From: Pseudomonadota bacterium
GTDB taxonomy: Bacteria; Pseudomonadota; Gammaproteobacteria; Pseudomonadales; Azotimanducaceae
Assembly: GCA_009936895.1 (NCBI GenBank)
Contig: JAACDS010000064.1
Location: 1 to 6,350 of the forward strand
Direction of reading: 5' to 3'
Length of the DNA: 6,350 nt
The position numbers and the translations under genes are program-made. How positions within the stretch are numbered: the first letter of the stretch is position 1; each line of letters opens with the position of its first letter. Below the pieces are notes generated by a model. It made no database searches and was not told the origin of the DNA. It saw only the letters and a program-made list of their open reading frames with translations. Positions 5,320 to 6,350 of the stretch are shown piece by piece.

Positions 5320-6313
5320 CGTCGATCAACTGGACACCTCGCTGCAGCGATCGCTGCAAGGCGTTTATTTGATCAGCGGCGAGGAAACGCTGCGGGTGAG
5401 TGAGGCCTGCGACGCCGTACTTCGCAAAGCCCGGCAGCAGGGTTTTACTGAGCGCTCCATTCATCATGTAGAAACCGGGTTCAAGTGGCATGACGTGGTC
5501 AACGATGCGGCCAGTATGTCGTTGTTTGCTGAACGCAAAGTATTGGATCTGCGCATTCCACCGACCAAATTCGACAAAGAGGCCAGTCAAATACTGCGTG
5601 ACTGGGCGGACGGCACTATCGGCAATCCAGAAACCTTGCTGCTCATTCGCACCGAGCGCCTGCAGCCTAACCAGCGCAGCAGCGCATGGTTTAAGGCTTT
5701 GGAATCCGTGGGCGCTGTGGTACTGATTTGGCCTCTAAGCCCCCTGGAGTTGCCGTCCTGGCTGGATCAGCGGCTCAAATCTCGCGATCTGACCTTAGAG
5801 CGAGATGCGCTGGTCGCCCTTTGCGAACGGGTTGAAGGCAATTTGCTGGCGGCGGCCCAGGAAGTAGAGAAACTTGCGCTGCAAAACCTCGCCCAGCCCA
5901 TTACCCAAGAAATGCTGCTGAGCTGTTTGGAAGACACCTCCCGTTTCAACAGTTTTGATTTGATTGATGCGGCCATGGCCGGTCAGGGCGAGCGGGTGAG
6001 TAAAATCATGGCCTCTCTGCGCGAAGACAAAGGCAGTCTCTTTGCGGTGCTGGGTGCTCTGACCAGTCAGCTGCGTCGGTTGGGCCAAACTCGGGGGCTA
6101 CCGCCAGCCCGGGCGCGCACCATGGAATCTTTTGCCCAAAGCGGACCCGCTGCGAAGGCGTTGCTCGCGGAATGTGCCTTGTTGGATCAGCAGGGCAAGG
6201 GTCAGCGCATCGGTGATGCGTGGCTAGGCTTAGAGCAGTTGCTGCTGACCATGGCTCGACAGTCCGGTCAGCGACCACCTTCGTATTATCAGCGCAAGCT
6301 TAAAGGTCGCTAA
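5309..6313 (+). CDS. holA: DNA polymerase III delta subunit HolA
   Basis: HolA is the delta subunit of the clamp-loader complex. It contacts and opens the beta sliding clamp so that it can be loaded on DNA. The product is 334 residues (E. coli: 343). Family features include an N-terminal strand YLISGEETL (20-28), SMSLFAERKVLDLR (69-82, matching the E. coli AMSLFASRQ segment thought to lie by the clamp-binding element), a central LLLIRTERL stretch, CERVEGNLLAAAQEVEKLAL, SRFNSFDLIDAAM, and a helical C-terminal collar domain ending in YYQRKLKGR. The ATG at 5309 is chosen because it matches the family N-terminus. An in-frame ATG at 5264 would add 15 residues lying wholly inside lptE. AGGGA (5293-5297) is a rather distant ribosome site, so coupling to lptE translation is likely. 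A 16-bp palindrome lies at codons 12-17. It is probably the last gene seen of the leuS-lptE-holA operon. Confidence 0.95.
   Translation: MPLNVDQLDTSLQRSLQGVYLISGEETLRVSEACDAVLRKARQQGFTERSIHHVETGFKWHDVVNDAASMSLFAERKVLDLRIPPTKFDKEASQILRDWADGTIGNPETLLLIRTERLQPNQRSSAWFKALESVGAVVLIWPLSPLELPSWLDQRLKSRDLTLERDALVALCERVEGNLLAAAQEVEKLALQNLAQPITQEMLLSCLEDTSRFNSFDLIDAAMAGQGERVSKIMASLREDKGSLFAVLGALTSQLRRLGQTRGLPPARARTMESFAQSGPAAKALLAECALLDQQGKGQRIGDAWLGLEQLLLTMARQSGQRPPSYYQRKLKGR
5343..5358. repeat. Perfect 16-bp palindrome in the 5' coding end of holA
   Basis: TGCAGCGATCGCTGCA reads identically on both strands. It is generated by a repeated TCGCTGCA unit encoding two Ser-Leu-Gln triplets. The core GCGATCGC equals the octamer known as HIP1 in cyanobacteria, but a single copy has no significance here. 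In mRNA it could form a short hairpin about 34 nt after the holA start codon. Confidence 0.5.
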
Positions 6314-6350
6314 CCACGACTCAATTGATGTGGGTGTCCGCAACACGGCC
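6314..6350. other. Unassigned 3' edge after holA
   Basis: This 37-nt tail has no convincing terminator. An ATG at 6328 opens a frame to the window edge but lacks a Shine-Dalgarno site, and its few codons resemble nothing I recognise. In many Gammaproteobacteria nadD follows holA; whether that is true here cannot be judged. Confidence 0.3.

Noticed and set aside
6314..6350. Terminator or start of nadD after holA
   Set aside because: The only stem is GTGT/ACAC with four pairs and no T-run, and the few codons after the ATG at 6328 do not resemble the NadD N-terminus.

Overview
This window looks like part of a gammaproteobacterial chromosome, probably from a marine or other free-living lineage. 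The main reason is gene order: lnt, leuS, lptE and holA follow each other on the + strand, as in many Gammaproteobacteria. The LPS-assembly lipoprotein LptE and the lipoprotein-maturation enzyme Lnt also require a Gram-negative cell with an outer membrane. The exact taxon cannot be read from this sequence. The window is densely coding, and I see no RNA gene, CRISPR array, insertion sequence, phage gene or tRNA.

Layout. 1-1193 (+) is the 3' three-quarters of lnt, cut by the window edge. A 27-bp perfect-stem hairpin lies in its last codons, and it then faces a convergent gene across only 11 nt. 1205-2059 (-) is a secreted delta-class carbonic anhydrase-like protein, the one accessory gene in the window. 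2060-2315 is the divergent intergenic region, holding a strong Shine-Dalgarno site for the minus-strand gene, a possible leuS promoter and the leuS leader. 2316-4769 (+) is leuS, 4774-5319 (+) is lptE and 5309-6313 (+) is holA. The last three are spaced 4 nt and -11 nt apart, so they very likely form one operon. 6314-6350 is too short to assign.

How the genes fit together. Lnt finishes lipoprotein acylation in the inner membrane, and LptE is itself a lipoprotein that would be an Lnt substrate, so both belong to envelope biogenesis. LeuS charges tRNA-Leu, and HolA is the delta subunit of the DNA polymerase III clamp loader. Their grouping is a conserved housekeeping arrangement rather than a pathway. 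The carbonic anhydrase is an exported enzyme inserted in the opposite direction into the lnt-leuS gap.

I do not see a new multi-gene system here. The points most worth a second look are the delta-type carbonic anhydrase at this locus and its altered cysteine set. LeuS also stands out: it lacks the leucine-specific insertion found in E. coli, has lost the E. coli-type N-terminal cysteines, and carries an unusual sequence after KMSKS.
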